This document shows positions 9,689 to 18,033 of a stretch of 64,000 nucleotides of DNA, one piece after another (the first letter of the stretch is position 1; the number at the start of each line of letters is the position of its first letter). Source of the DNA: Hyphomonadaceae bacterium JAD_PAG50586_4 (GTDB taxonomy: Bacteria > Pseudomonadota > Alphaproteobacteria > Caulobacterales > Aquidulcibacteraceae); the NCBI GenBank assembly GCA_023242925.1, contig CP096134.1, positions 4,111,501 to 4,175,500 on the forward strand. Direction: 5' to 3'. The position numbers were made by a program, and so were the translations under genes. The notes below the pieces were generated by a model, which did not search any database, had not been told where the DNA came from, and worked only from the letters and a program-made list of their open reading frames with translations.

Positions 9689-10501
9689 ATGTTTGAGGGC
9701 AAAGTCTGGTGGATCACGGGCGCGTCGTCAGGCATCGGCGCGGCGTTGGCGGAAGCGCTGGCGGCCAAGGGCGTGCGCCTGATCTTGTCAGGCCGCAACG
9801 AAGCAGCGCTACGCGATGTGGCGGCGCGCATCGGCGGCGAGAGCCTGATCCTCCCCTTTGAGGCCACCGATTTCGCGCGTGTGCCGGACGTTGTGAAACA
9901 AGCCTGGGCGTGGCGCGGCCGTGTGGATGGCCTCGTCAACAATGCCGGCATTTCGCAGCGTTCGCTGGCGGTCGATACGGCGTTCGAAGTCTATGAGCGC
10001 ATCATCGCCGTCGATCTCATGGCGCCGATCCGACTGACGCAGGAGCTGTTGCCGCTCATGGTTGGCGCAGGCGGCGGGCATCTCGTTGCGATCTCGAGCG
10101 TCGCCGGCATTGTCGGGGCGCCGTTGCGCGCGGCGTACAGCGCCGCGAAAGCCGGCATCATTGGCTATCATGACAGCGTGCGCGCGGAGACGACGCATCA
10201 AGGCATGAAGGTGCTGGTGGTGGCGCCGGGTTCGGTACAGACGAACGTGTCCAAGAATGCGCTCGACGGCAAAGCACAAAGCCGCGGCTTCAGCGACACA
10301 GCGATCGACAACGGCATGCCTGCGGAGGTCGCGGCCAACGCGATGGTCGAGGCGCTGCAGAAGGGGACGCGCGAACTTATCCTTGCGGAAGGCATGGAGG
10401 CGATGGGCGCAGCGCTTCGGCGCAGCAATCCCGATCAATTGTTCGACGTGATGGCCGGGCTGGTCGCCGATGGCTACGCCAAGAAGCTTGGCGCGGAGTG
10501 A
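9689..10501 (+). CDS. Short-chain dehydrogenase/reductase (SDR)
   Basis: About 270 residues with the classical SDR features: nucleotide-binding TGASSGIG near the N-terminus, NNAGIS in strand 4, catalytic Ser in AISSVAGIVG and the Tyr-x-x-x-Lys pair in YSAAKAG. It is a cytoplasmic NAD(P)H-dependent oxidoreductase; the substrate cannot be read from sequence. The start at 9689 (MFEGKVWWITGAS) is chosen over the upstream ATG because GGAGAGG lies at the right distance. It is divergent from the P450, and a thioesterase follows on the same strand, so a role in acyl or hydroxylated lipid turnover is plausible. Confidence 0.92.
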   Translation: MFEGKVWWITGASSGIGAALAEALAAKGVRLILSGRNEAALRDVAARIGGESLILPFEATDFARVPDVVKQAWAWRGRVDGLVNNAGISQRSLAVDTAFEVYERIIAVDLMAPIRLTQELLPLMVGAGGGHLVAISSVAGIVGAPLRAAYSAAKAGIIGYHDSVRAETTHQGMKVLVVAPGSVQTNVSKNALDGKAQSRGFSDTAIDNGMPAEVAANAMVEALQKGTRELILAEGMEAMGAALRRSNPDQLFDVMAGLVADGYAKKLGAE

Positions 10502-10540
10502 CGCTTTGCTTTGCGCGCGGCGGGCGCCTATCAAGGGCGC

Positions 10541-11335
10541 ATGAGTTCGCTTGCTGAAGTCGTCGCGGCGCTAGTCCCGGAAGGGGAGAGCTTTGTGATC
10601 GATGCGCCCGAGGCTTGGGCGCAAGGGCGCACCCTCTACGGCGGGATGACCGCGGCGCTCGCCTATGAAGCGTTGAGGCGAACGCATGGCGAACTGCCGC
10701 CTTTGCGCTCGGCGCAATTCACATTTGTGGGCCCTGCTTCGGGGCGTCTCCGTTTTACCTCGCCGCTGCTTCGGCGCGGACGCTCGTCGGCGATCTTCGC
10801 CAGCGAGTGCGTGAACGACGACGGCGCGGTTGCACGCGCGGTCTTCGTGTTCGGCGGCGCGCGCGAGAGCAAAGTCGCGCACGATTATCTGACGCCGCCG
10901 GCGGTTGAGGCGCCCGAAACGCTGAAGCCATTCCGCAAAGAGGGCGAAGGCGCGCGTCCGGGGTTCTGGAATAATTTCGAGACGCGATTAGCCTCTGGCG
11001 GGCGCTTATTGGAGCTCGATGCGCCGCGACCGGAATTCGCGGTGTGGACACGTTTCCTCAATGCGGGCGCCGCCGATCCGAACACGGCCCTGCTCGCCCT
11101 CGCCGATTGCTTGCCGCCCGCCGCAATGGTGCATTTCCCGCATCCTGGGCCGATCAGCACGATGACGTGGACCGTCGACGTGATGGCGCCGCCGGAGCAT
11201 CTCGATGCGTGGCATTTGCTCTGGGCGTCGAGTGAGCAGGCGGGCGAAGGCTATTCGATGCAGGCGATGACACTGTGGGACGACGCGGGCAAACCGCTCG
11301 CCGTCGGCCGACAAGCCGTTGCGATTTTCGTTTAG
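10541..11335 (+). CDS. Acyl-CoA thioesterase family protein (TesB-like, double hotdog)
   Basis: About 264 residues with two hotdog halves. The first has GRTLYGGMTAALAYEAL (central helix) and SAQFTFVGPASGRLRF. The second has ISTMTWTVDVMAPPEHLDAW and the terminal strand AVGRQAVAIFV. The family hydrolyses acyl-CoA to free acid and CoA. It starts 39 bases after the SDR gene, in the same direction, so the two probably form an operon. The start at 10541 (MSSLAEVVAAL) is preferred. The 3' end overlaps the convergent MBL hydrolase gene by four bases. Confidence 0.85.
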   Translation: MSSLAEVVAALVPEGESFVIDAPEAWAQGRTLYGGMTAALAYEALRRTHGELPPLRSAQFTFVGPASGRLRFTSPLLRRGRSSAIFASECVNDDGAVARAVFVFGGARESKVAHDYLTPPAVEAPETLKPFRKEGEGARPGFWNNFETRLASGGRLLELDAPRPEFAVWTRFLNAGAADPNTALLALADCLPPAAMVHFPHPGPISTMTWTVDVMAPPEHLDAWHLLWASSEQAGEGYSMQAMTLWDDAGKPLAVGRQAVAIFV

Positions 11336-12069
11336 GTGTAGCGCTTCGAGGTGCGCTGTTCGCCAATGTCGGCGTCCACCTTCTCCGCGCCAGCGTAACC
11401 TGTGATGCGGTCGGCGACGAACGGATTGGTCTGACGCTCGCGCCCGAATGTGGATGTCGGGCCGTGGCCGGGTACGAACGCCATATCGTCGCCAAGCGGC
11501 CAGAGTTTTTGCGTGATCGAGTCGATCAGCTGCTGGTGATTGCCTTGCGGAAAATCGGTGCGGCCGATCGAGCCTTGGAACAACACGTCGCCCACGAACG
11601 CGATGCGCGCGTCCCGATTATGGATGACGACATGGCCCGGCGTGTGGCCGGGCGTATGTGAAACGTCGAAATTCACGCCTTCGAATTCGAGCACTTCGCC
11701 GTCCTCGAAATAGCGATCCGGCGTCACGTTGCGCAGACCAGGCACCCCGTAGCGCGTCGCGGCGTCTTCGATCTGGTCGAGCCAGAATTGGTCCGCCGCG
11801 TGCGGCCCCTCCACTGCGACGCCCAAACGCTCGCGCAATTCATCCGCCGCGCCCGCGTGATCGACATGGCCGTGCGTCAGCCAGATGCGCGTGAGGTTCA
11901 GGCCAAAATAGTTGAGCGCGCCGATTAGTTTTTCAATGTCCCCGCCGGGATCGACGAACGCGGCGTTCTTGGTCTCATCGTTCCAGAGCAGCGAGCAATT
12001 CTGCTGCAGTGGCGTCACCGGGATGATGCGGATTTGCAGCTTCGGCTGAGGCGGGGCGGCGTCGGTCAT
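11332..12069 (-). CDS. MBL-fold metallo-hydrolase (glyoxalase II-like)
   Basis: A 245-residue metallo-beta-lactamase-fold enzyme. The metal-binding motif is LTHGHVDHAGA, the next metal His is in SHTPGHTPGHVV, and the bridging Asp is in FVGDVLFQGSIGRTDFP. This arrangement matches the YcbL/glyoxalase-II-like group that hydrolyses thioesters such as S-lactoylglutathione. There is no C-terminal glyoxalase II domain of the GloB kind. It is cytoplasmic with no signal peptide. Substrate assignment remains general. Confidence 0.88.
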   Translation of the reverse strand: MTDAAPPQPKLQIRIIPVTPLQQNCSLLWNDETKNAAFVDPGGDIEKLIGALNYFGLNLTRIWLTHGHVDHAGAADELRERLGVAVEGPHAADQFWLDQIEDAATRYGVPGLRNVTPDRYFEDGEVLEFEGVNFDVSHTPGHTPGHVVIHNRDARIAFVGDVLFQGSIGRTDFPQGNHQQLIDSITQKLWPLGDDMAFVPGHGPTSTFGRERQTNPFVADRITGYAGAEKVDADIGEQRTSKRYT

Positions 12070-12127
12070 GCTCTTTAGGTGTCGGCTTTAGCCCGCACGC
12101 GCAAGCGCTGACGCTGCGAAAAGCGAG

Positions 12128-12843
12128 TTAGAATGCCCGGCCGATCGAGAACACCACGGTGCTCTCATAGCTGTCTGGACCGTACGTATAGGTCTCGATG
12201 TCGGAGCCGGCGTCGATGTCGTTGTCGTGGTAGCGTAGATCAAAGCTGAAGCCTTCGAACTCGTACGCCGCGCCGACGTGCCAGGTCGCGTATTCGTCCT
12301 GATCCGCGCCGCCGAACGGCCCGTCTGGGTCTTCGATGCTTTGTGAGCCGAATGCGCCCGAGAGTGTGATCGCGTCCGTGGCTTCATAGGCGGCGCTGAT
12401 TTCGATGTACGCCGCTTCGCCCGTGTCGCCGTAATTGTCTGGCGCGAAATAGACGGCCGGGCGCAGCGAGAGCTTGTCGATTGGTGAGAAGCTAGCGGCA
12501 GCCGAGAGCTCAATATAATCGAACTCCGCCGCCTCATCTTCGGCGCCTGGATAGAAGTAGCCGGTGATCGCGAAGTCCCAAGTGATTGGCCCGGTGACCG
12601 GCGCGACGCCCGCGTAGAGATCAAGCTCTACGCCATCGGTGACGTTCGACGCCCACGTGCCGGCATAGAAAAGATCGTCATGCACCCAATCGAAGCCGCC
12701 TTGGATAGCGGGCGAGCCGTCGGTGAGGAGACGCCGCGAAACACGTAATCGGTGACCATGCTCACATTTGCAGTGAACTCGCCCGCTTCCGCGACGCCAG
12801 CCGGCGTCAGCAATGCAAACGTCGCTAAGCCCAATCGCTTCAT
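12128..12843 (-). pseudogene. TorF-family outer-membrane porin-like protein, frameshifted near 12730
   Basis: Two frames combine into a roughly 238-residue outer-membrane beta-barrel. A signal peptide (MKRLGLATFALLTPAGVAEA) is followed by the N-terminal hallmark NVSMVTDYVFRGVS. After one missing base the sequence continues TDGSPAIQGGFDWVHDD, FYAGTWASNV and alternating aromatic strands, ending in GRAF with a C-terminal Phe as expected for barrel assembly. I recognise this as the family annotated TorF or TIGR02001 putative porin. The deletion lies in the run GTCTCCTCACC; an extra C restores the frame. Probably functional in the real genome. Confidence 0.8.
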
Positions 12844-12927
12844 GTGCGCGTCCCTCGATACCGCAGGAAGCTTGGCTGATTGGGTGAACAAGCGATTAAA
12901 TCGGGGCTTCACGCCAAAAAATAACAA

Positions 12928-12960
12928 AAGGCCGCCGAGGGGAGCATCCTCGGCGGCCTT
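12928..12960. terminator. Bidirectional terminator for the D-C peptide pair
   Basis: A 13-bp perfect stem (AAGGCCGCCGAGG / CCTCGGCGGCCTT) with a 7-base loop. On the minus strand it is followed by TTTTGTTATTTTTT, a strong U-tract, so it ends the D-C peptide transcript before the porin gene promoter. On the plus strand the tail CTTT is weak. Confidence 0.8.
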
Positions 12961-12989
12961 CTTTGGCTCGCTCGTATAGTCGCGGGGAG

Positions 12990-13082
12990 CTACGCGACGA
13001 TCTGAGCGGCTTGGCTGAGTGTGGCCATCGCCATCGGTGCGAACACGGCGCAGGCAGCGATCAGGGCATAAAATTTGGTCAT
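12990..13082 (-). CDS. Small hydrophobic peptide, family copy C (30 aa)
   Basis: A 30-codon ORF: MTKFYALIAACAVFAP, then MAMA and the tail TLSQAAQIVA. It shares the invariant KFY, the Ala-rich core with a central Pro and the Gln-Ala-Ala tail with the other copies. It starts 37 bases downstream of copy D with its own GAGAGCAAACCC leader but without an operator or hairpin, so it is probably the second gene of a D-C transcript. It contains one Cys in the core, shared only with copy D. Signal-peptide-like or single-span membrane peptide; function unknown. Confidence 0.78.
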   Translation of the reverse strand: MTKFYALIAACAVFAPMAMATLSQAAQIVA

Positions 13083-13119
13083 GGGTTTGCTCTCGAATTT
13101 GGGGTTAGGGCGGGGCCGA

Positions 13120-13212
13120 TCAGGCGACGATAAGCGCTGCTTGGTTCAGCGTGGCGAAGGCCATCGGTGCGAACACGGCGCAGGCGGCGATCAGGGCGTA
13201 AAACTTGGTCAT
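13120..13212 (-). CDS. Small hydrophobic peptide, family copy D (30 aa)
   Basis: A 30-codon ORF nearly identical to copy C in its first half (MTKFYALIAACAVFAP), ending MAFA plus TLNQAALIVA. The ribosome-binding site GGAGC, before CAAACCAAATG, is embedded in the 3' arm of a leader hairpin. A CRP-like palindrome sits 71 bases upstream. C and D differ at many silent positions while the peptide is kept, which argues for selection on the protein. Function unknown. Confidence 0.8.
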   Translation of the reverse strand: MTKFYALIAACAVFAPMAFATLNQAALIVA

Positions 13213-13214
13213 TT

Positions 13215-13298
13215 GGTTTGCTCCTCGGTTCGAAGCGTCATCGCTTCGATGAGCAAACCTACCCAGACCCAAAGCTGGACGATGTGACGTCGGTCACG
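13215..13298 (-). promoter_or_regulatory. Copy D control region: CRP-like operator plus RBS-pairing leader hairpin
   Basis: Minus-strand reading: the operator CGTGACCGACGTCACA (13283-13298) matches TGTGA-N6-TCACA at all but the first base. The leader hairpin has outer arms 13215-13223 and 13251-13259 (GGTTTGCTC / GAGCAAACC, 9 bp) and inner arms 13231-13237 and 13242-13248 (CGAAGCG / CGCTTCG, 7 bp, 4-base loop). Compared with copy B the outer arms differ on both sides in a way that keeps pairing. The ribosome-binding site is in the outer arm. Confidence 0.62.
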
Positions 13299-13379
13299 CC
13301 GCTGGAAGGCTGGGTGATCGCTTGACTTGGACGCTGCCACGGAACAACGGTTTGCGCGGTCAGCACGCAGGGGAAGGGC

Positions 13380-14593
13380 TTGAGCGGCGGTGATTTACGC
13401 CTGACGCGTCGGCGCCTGGGCGCTGGGATCGGAGCTGTCGCTCTGGCTGCGTGCGGCGCACCACTCGCGCAGCAAGCCGCAACCAACGCGCCCGCCCGCC
13501 GTCCAGCGGCCCCTCCGCCGACGCCGCCGGCCCGCCTCACCCAGTCGGAGCTTGATCGCTTGCGTCAGACCACCGGTTCGCCAGCGCTGGCCGCGGCGCT
13601 GCAGGCTGAGTCCGGCCCGGTGGTCACATGGGTCTCGGGGGTACGACGGCGCGACGCGCCCGATCCCGTGACACTCGCCGATCGCTGGCATCTGGGATCA
13701 ATCACCAAGTCGATGACGGCGACTTTGGTTGCGCGCTGTGTCGAGGCCGGACTGGTCGGTTGGACAGACACGATCGAGTCGGTGCTCGGCGAATTTATCC
13801 TGAACATGCGCGATGAGTATCGCGGCGCGAATTTTTGCATCTCTTGTCGCATCGCGCCGGGTTGCAAACCGATGTGATGGATTTGGGCATCCTTGGTCTT
13901 CCGCTGATCGAAACGGACGCGCGCGATAGCCGCCGCGTCGTCGCGCGTTACGCGTTGCGCCAAGAACCCGTAGGGCCACGCGAACAATCGTTCGAATATT
14001 CGCAGAGCGGCTATGTCATCGCTGCGGCGATGCTTGAGGCAAAGCTTGGCGCGCCCTGGGAAGAGCTCATGCGCACGCATGTGTTTGAACCGCTCGGTAT
14101 GCATAGCGCCGGATTTGGTCCGCCAGGTCTGAGCGATGAGGGCGGCCAGCCGGTCGGGCATGCGTCCTGGTTCACGCAGAGTTTGACGCCGCATCCGCCT
14201 GGCGAGGGCATCGCTGATATTCCGAGCGCATGGGCGCCGGCGGGATCTACGCATGCCTCGCTGCCGGACCTTATCGCTTATCTTAATGCGCACCGAGACA
14301 AGTCCGAATTCCTGAAACAGGAAACCTGGGCATTGATGCACGCGCCGCCGTTCGGCGGCGACTACGCGCTGGGTTGGTATTTGCGCAATGGCGGGCTCTG
14401 GCACAACGGCACCAATTCGATGTGGTACGCTGAAGTTCTGGTCGATACCGTCGCGAAGAAATCAGCCGCGGCCGCATGCAATGACGGGCGCATGGAAACC
14501 GTCACGCCGATCGTCCACGCCGCATTGATGAGCGCCGTGCGCCAGGATGAGCTCTATGTTGAACCGGTGGAACTGACGCAGACGGCCGGCTAA
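13380..14593 (+). pseudogene. Serine hydrolase (class C beta-lactamase/PBP-like), frameshifted near 13840
   Basis: Two frames rebuild a protein of about 404 residues. There is a twin-arginine-like N-terminus (LTRRRLGAGIGAVALAAC, which could also be a lipobox) and a Pro/Ala linker. The active-site Ser-x-x-Lys is in HLGSITKSMTATL. After the shift come LLSHRAGLQTD, the Tyr motif in EYSQSGYVIAAAM and the C-terminal HNG in LWHNGTNSMW. One T is missing in the TTTTT run near 13840; restoring it gives ANFLHLLSHRAGL, the normal family sequence. Periplasmic hydrolase of unknown substrate. TTG start with a GGGGAAGGG site upstream. Confidence 0.85.
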
Positions 14594-14715
14594 GCAGGGC
14601 TTGAAGCGCACGCTGATCTGACTATCTTCGGCAACCAAGCAACAAGGACGCGCGCACGTGATCATCGCCTAACAGCCAAACCCTTTGTCGGATTGTCTGC
14701 GGGAACGTGCGTCTC

Positions 14716-16311
14716 ATGTCGTCAATTGTTGTTTCCAAGCTTGCCTGGGTGTTGCCAGATGGGCGGCCACTTTTCTCTGATCTTGATCTAACGTTCGGCG
14801 CCGAACGCGTTGGGCTTGTCGGTCGTAACGGTGTGGGCAAAACCACGTTGTTAAAGGTCATCGCCGGCGAACGCGCGCCGCGCTGCGGTTCCGTGAGCGT
14901 GAGCGGGCAGCTCGCCGTACTCCGCCAAAGCGTGCAGGTCAGTCTAGATGAAACCGTCGCCGATCTGTTCGGAGTGCGCGATGCGTTGGCCTTGCTGGCG
15001 CGCGCGGCGCGGGGCGAGGCCAGCGCCGAGGATCTCACGCAAGCGGATTGGACGCTGGAGGCGCGCTTAGAGGCCGCGTTGGCGCGGCTAGGCCTTAGCG
15101 CGAAGGCAGAGACGAAGCTGTCCACGCTCTCCGGCGGCCAGCGCACGCGCGCGGCCCTGGCGGCGCTGGTGTTCGCTGAACCTGACTTTCTCATTCTCGA
15201 TGAGCCGACCAACAATCTCGATCGCGATGGCCGCGCCGCCGTCATCGCGCAGCTGGCCGAGTGGCGGGCGGGCGCGATCGTCGTTAGCCACGATCGCGAA
15301 TTGCTCGACGCGATGGATGCGATCGTGGAAATGACTTCGCTCGGCGCTAAGCGCTATGGCGGCGGCTGGAGCGCGTATCGCGCGCGAAAGGCGACGGAGC
15401 TGGCGGCCGCGGTGCGTGAGCTTGAGGATGCGGAAAAACGAAGCGCCGATTTGGCCCGCACCGCGCAAGCAACGATCGAACGAAAAATGCGCAAGGACGG
15501 CGGGGGCGCTCGCAAGGCGGCCAAGGGCGATGCGCCGCAAATACTCCTCGGCATGATGAAGGAGCGAAGCGAAACCACGGGTGCGGAACACGCGCGGATC
15601 GTTGAAAAGCGTCGCGAGCAGGCTGAGGTCGATATTGCCTCCGCACGCGAGCAGATAGAAGTGTTGCAGGCCTTCGCCGTGAAACTGGCGCCGACAGAAC
15701 TGGCGGCGAGCAAACAAGTGCTGCGTCTTGCCGATGTAACGGCGGGCTACGAGCCGGACGTGCCGGTGATCCGCAATTTGTCGTTTGAGATCGTTGGCCC
15801 CGAGCGTGTCGCCGTAGTGGGACCGAATGGGTCGGGCAAATCGACTCTGCTTGCACTCATCACCGGCGTGCTCGCGCCGCGGTCGGGCGAGGTGCGCGTG
15901 ATGGCGTCATGGGCGCTGCTCGATCAGCATGTCAGCATGCTCGATCCCACGCTTTCTATTCGCGACAATTTCCTCACGCTCAATCTGGGCGCGGACGAGA
16001 ATGCGTGTCGTGCGGCTTTGGCGCGCTTCATGTTCCGCGCGGATGCGGCGTTGCAGATTGTCGGCACACTGAGCGGCGGGCAGATGCTGCGGGCGGGATT
16101 GGCGTGTGTGCTGGGCGGCCAGAAGCCGCCGCAATTGCTGGTTCTCGATGAGCCAACTAACCATCTCGACCTCGACTCGATCGAAGCCGTGGAAGCGGGC
16201 GTGCGCGCCTACGACGGCGCCTTACTCATCGTTAGCCACGATGCGACCTTCCTTGATGCAGTGGGCGTGACGCGCTGGCTGGAAATCTTGGCGGGCGGCG
16301 GGAACGGTTAA
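14716..16311 (+). CDS. ABC-F family ATPase (Uup/EttA-like)
   Basis: About 531 residues with two ATP-binding cassettes and no membrane segment. Cassette 1 has GRNGVGKTT, signature LSGGQRTRAAL and Walker B LILDEPTNNLD. Cassette 2 has GPNGSGKST, LSGGQMLRAGL and LLVLDEPTNHLD. An arm/linker rich in Lys, Arg and Glu lies between them. ABC-F proteins act on ribosomes, and some give antibiotic resistance. The start is the ATG at 14716 (MSSIVVSKLAW) or the GTG three codons earlier. It is single, followed by a terminator. Confidence 0.93.
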   Translation: MSSIVVSKLAWVLPDGRPLFSDLDLTFGAERVGLVGRNGVGKTTLLKVIAGERAPRCGSVSVSGQLAVLRQSVQVSLDETVADLFGVRDALALLARAARGEASAEDLTQADWTLEARLEAALARLGLSAKAETKLSTLSGGQRTRAALAALVFAEPDFLILDEPTNNLDRDGRAAVIAQLAEWRAGAIVVSHDRELLDAMDAIVEMTSLGAKRYGGGWSAYRARKATELAAAVRELEDAEKRSADLARTAQATIERKMRKDGGGARKAAKGDAPQILLGMMKERSETTGAEHARIVEKRREQAEVDIASAREQIEVLQAFAVKLAPTELAASKQVLRLADVTAGYEPDVPVIRNLSFEIVGPERVAVVGPNGSGKSTLLALITGVLAPRSGEVRVMASWALLDQHVSMLDPTLSIRDNFLTLNLGADENACRAALARFMFRADAALQIVGTLSGGQMLRAGLACVLGGQKPPQLLVLDEPTNHLDLDSIEAVEAGVRAYDGALLIVSHDATFLDAVGVTRWLEILAGGGNG

Positions 16312-16368
16312 ACGAAATCCGCGTTGTTCAGGGGCGCGCAATTTCACCCCCGCCCTGCGCGCACCCTC

Positions 16369-16398
16369 AGAAAGCGGCCCTCCACCGGGGCCGCTTTC
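16369..16398 (+). terminator. Intrinsic terminator after the ABC-F gene
   Basis: An inverted repeat AGAAAGCGGCCC / GGGGCCGCTTTC with a 6-base loop, followed by GCATTTTC. It lies 58 bases after the ABC-F stop codon and before the next plus-strand gene. Confidence 0.55.
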
Positions 16399-16438
16399 GC
16401 ATTTTCAGCATCCGTGACATCGATGACGTGGGAGGGGC

Positions 16439-17204
16439 GTGATGGCGGATGAGGGCTTTGAGGGCGAGATCGTGTTGGAGGAGCCGGCGAATGTCGGTGC
16501 GCCTGAAGGCTTGGCGCGGCTTTCGACGCAATTTGTGCGCTATCCCGGTTGCCAGCAATTGATTCTGTGGCTGCCGCAACCTGGTCGGCCCAATTACGGT
16601 GTCCTGGTGGTGACGCGATCGAGCAGGCGCCCGTTTCATCGCGCCTCAATGGCAGCATTCAAATTCTCACCGACACTTATGCATGGCCGCCCGGCGCTTA
16701 TCGCGTCGAGCTCGATCATGTCGATGGCTGGCGCCATGAATTGCGCATGCAAAAACTTGAGGAGGGCGTCGCGTCGCCAAAGCCCCCGCGCCGCCGCCGA
16801 CGCAGGAGCAATTGCCCAGTGACGGAGAACGCATCTATCGCGATGGTTTGGGCAATGTGATTCCGAACCTCGACTTGGAAATGCGCCGCCAAGCCACGGA
16901 GAAAATCGTTTCGAAATTCTCGCGGCGGTTGGATTTCGAAGGCAATGCGCACGCCGGGATCATCATCTATATCGATGGCGAGCGCCGCATCCGTTTCTCG
17001 CACGAAATGTGCATGGGCCGCGTGAAGTTCAGCATCGACCTGCCGCGCCCCCAGCATTGGGAAGCGCAGACGGGTGCGCCGCTTGCCGAGCGTGATGACA
17101 TTGTCGATTTCGTCGCGCGCGAAACGCGCCGCACTCAGGCCAGCTCGTGGAATTACGAAATCCACGAAGAGCGGATCGATTTCGTGGATCCGTGCCGTCC
17201 CTAA
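16439..17204 (+). pseudogene. Unrecognised protein, two frameshifts (near 16605 and 16785)
   Basis: Three frames join into one cytoplasmic protein of about 255 residues. The first gives MADEGFEGEIVLEEPANVG and LILWLPQPGRPNYG. The second gives GGDAIEQAPVSSRLNG and AYRVELDHVDGWRHEL. The third gives PPPTQEQLPSDGERIYRDGLG, then NVIPNLDLEMRRQATEKI and a C-terminal part with WNYEIHEERIDFVDP. Total length is two bases short of a whole number of codons, as expected for two single-base deletions. I do not recognise a family. The 3' end overlaps the convergent cytochrome b gene by four bases. Confidence 0.6.
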
Positions 17205-17929
17205 TGATCATAGTCGCCAAGAGCGGCGTGTTCTCCGTCCTCCTGCTCGAAACCCGCGCCGTCGACGGTTGTTGGCGTGGGCTGAGCCGCGAGCGCAAAT
17301 GTGGTCGTCGCGGCGAAGGCTAGGGCTGCGATCAGCGCGACCGGATGTGCCGCCGCAGCGTCCTCACCGGGTTCATCCGCACGACGTCGCTTTGCGCCGG
17401 AGAGCATGGCTGGAACGAGTCCGTCGCGACTGAGCCAGGATTCAATCGCCACGCCGATCAAGTGAAGCACCACCAGGGCCTGCAGGACGCGAAACAAGGC
17501 TTCGTGCACTTCGGCCATGTTCAAACCGCCGATGCCGACAAACGGCCCGGACGCCTCATCGCCGCCGCTGAAGAGACCGGTAACCACCAGCGCACCTACA
17601 AGTGCGAGCAGCGCAAACACGGCGAGGCCGCCTAGAGGATTGTGTCCGAGATGCCGTTTGGGTTGGTCGCGGAAGAGATCGCCAAGATGCTCAACGATGG
17701 CGCTGGGGACGGCTGCGAAGTCTGCGAAGCGAGCGCGCTCATTGCCGATGAAGCCCCACAGAACTCGAAAGACGATAAGACCAGCAACTGCCTCACCAGC
17801 GTAGCGATGCAGAACGGCCGCGCCGCCTTCCTCGCCGCTGCTCAGCCATGCTACCGCGAGCAGCACGACCAGCGCCCAATGGAAAATGCGCGTGGGCAAA
17901 TCCCAGACGCGAACAAGTCTCTCTTGCAT
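17201..17929 (-). CDS. Membrane-bound cytochrome b (b561-type / CybB-like)
   Basis: About 242 residues. It begins RVWDLPTRIFHWALVVLLAV, the classic first helix with a heme-binding His in this Ni/Fe-hydrogenase cytochrome b-like group. Further helices follow (LHRYAGEAVAGLIVFRVLWG; LGGLAVFALLALVGALVVTG; VLQALVVLHLIGVAIESWL) with paired His residues for b-type hemes. A hydrophobic C-terminal segment with an acidic tail may be a last helix. It moves electrons between quinol and periplasmic cytochromes; the partner is not identified here. The start at 17929 has GAGGAG six bases upstream. Confidence 0.85.
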   Translation of the reverse strand: MQERLVRVWDLPTRIFHWALVVLLAVAWLSSGEEGGAAVLHRYAGEAVAGLIVFRVLWGFIGNERARFADFAAVPSAIVEHLGDLFRDQPKRHLGHNPLGGLAVFALLALVGALVVTGLFSGGDEASGPFVGIGGLNMAEVHEALFRVLQALVVLHLIGVAIESWLSRDGLVPAMLSGAKRRRADEPGEDAAAAHPVALIAALAFAATTTFALAAQPTPTTVDGAGFEQEDGEHAALGDYDH

Positions 17930-18033
17930 GTTTGTCTCCTCAAGCATGGCTCAAGGAACATTTGCGCCGCGCAGGCTGACGTCTCGCCGATGACCGGTGT
18001 CAGTATTGCATCAGGTGCAACCGCTTTTCAGCA

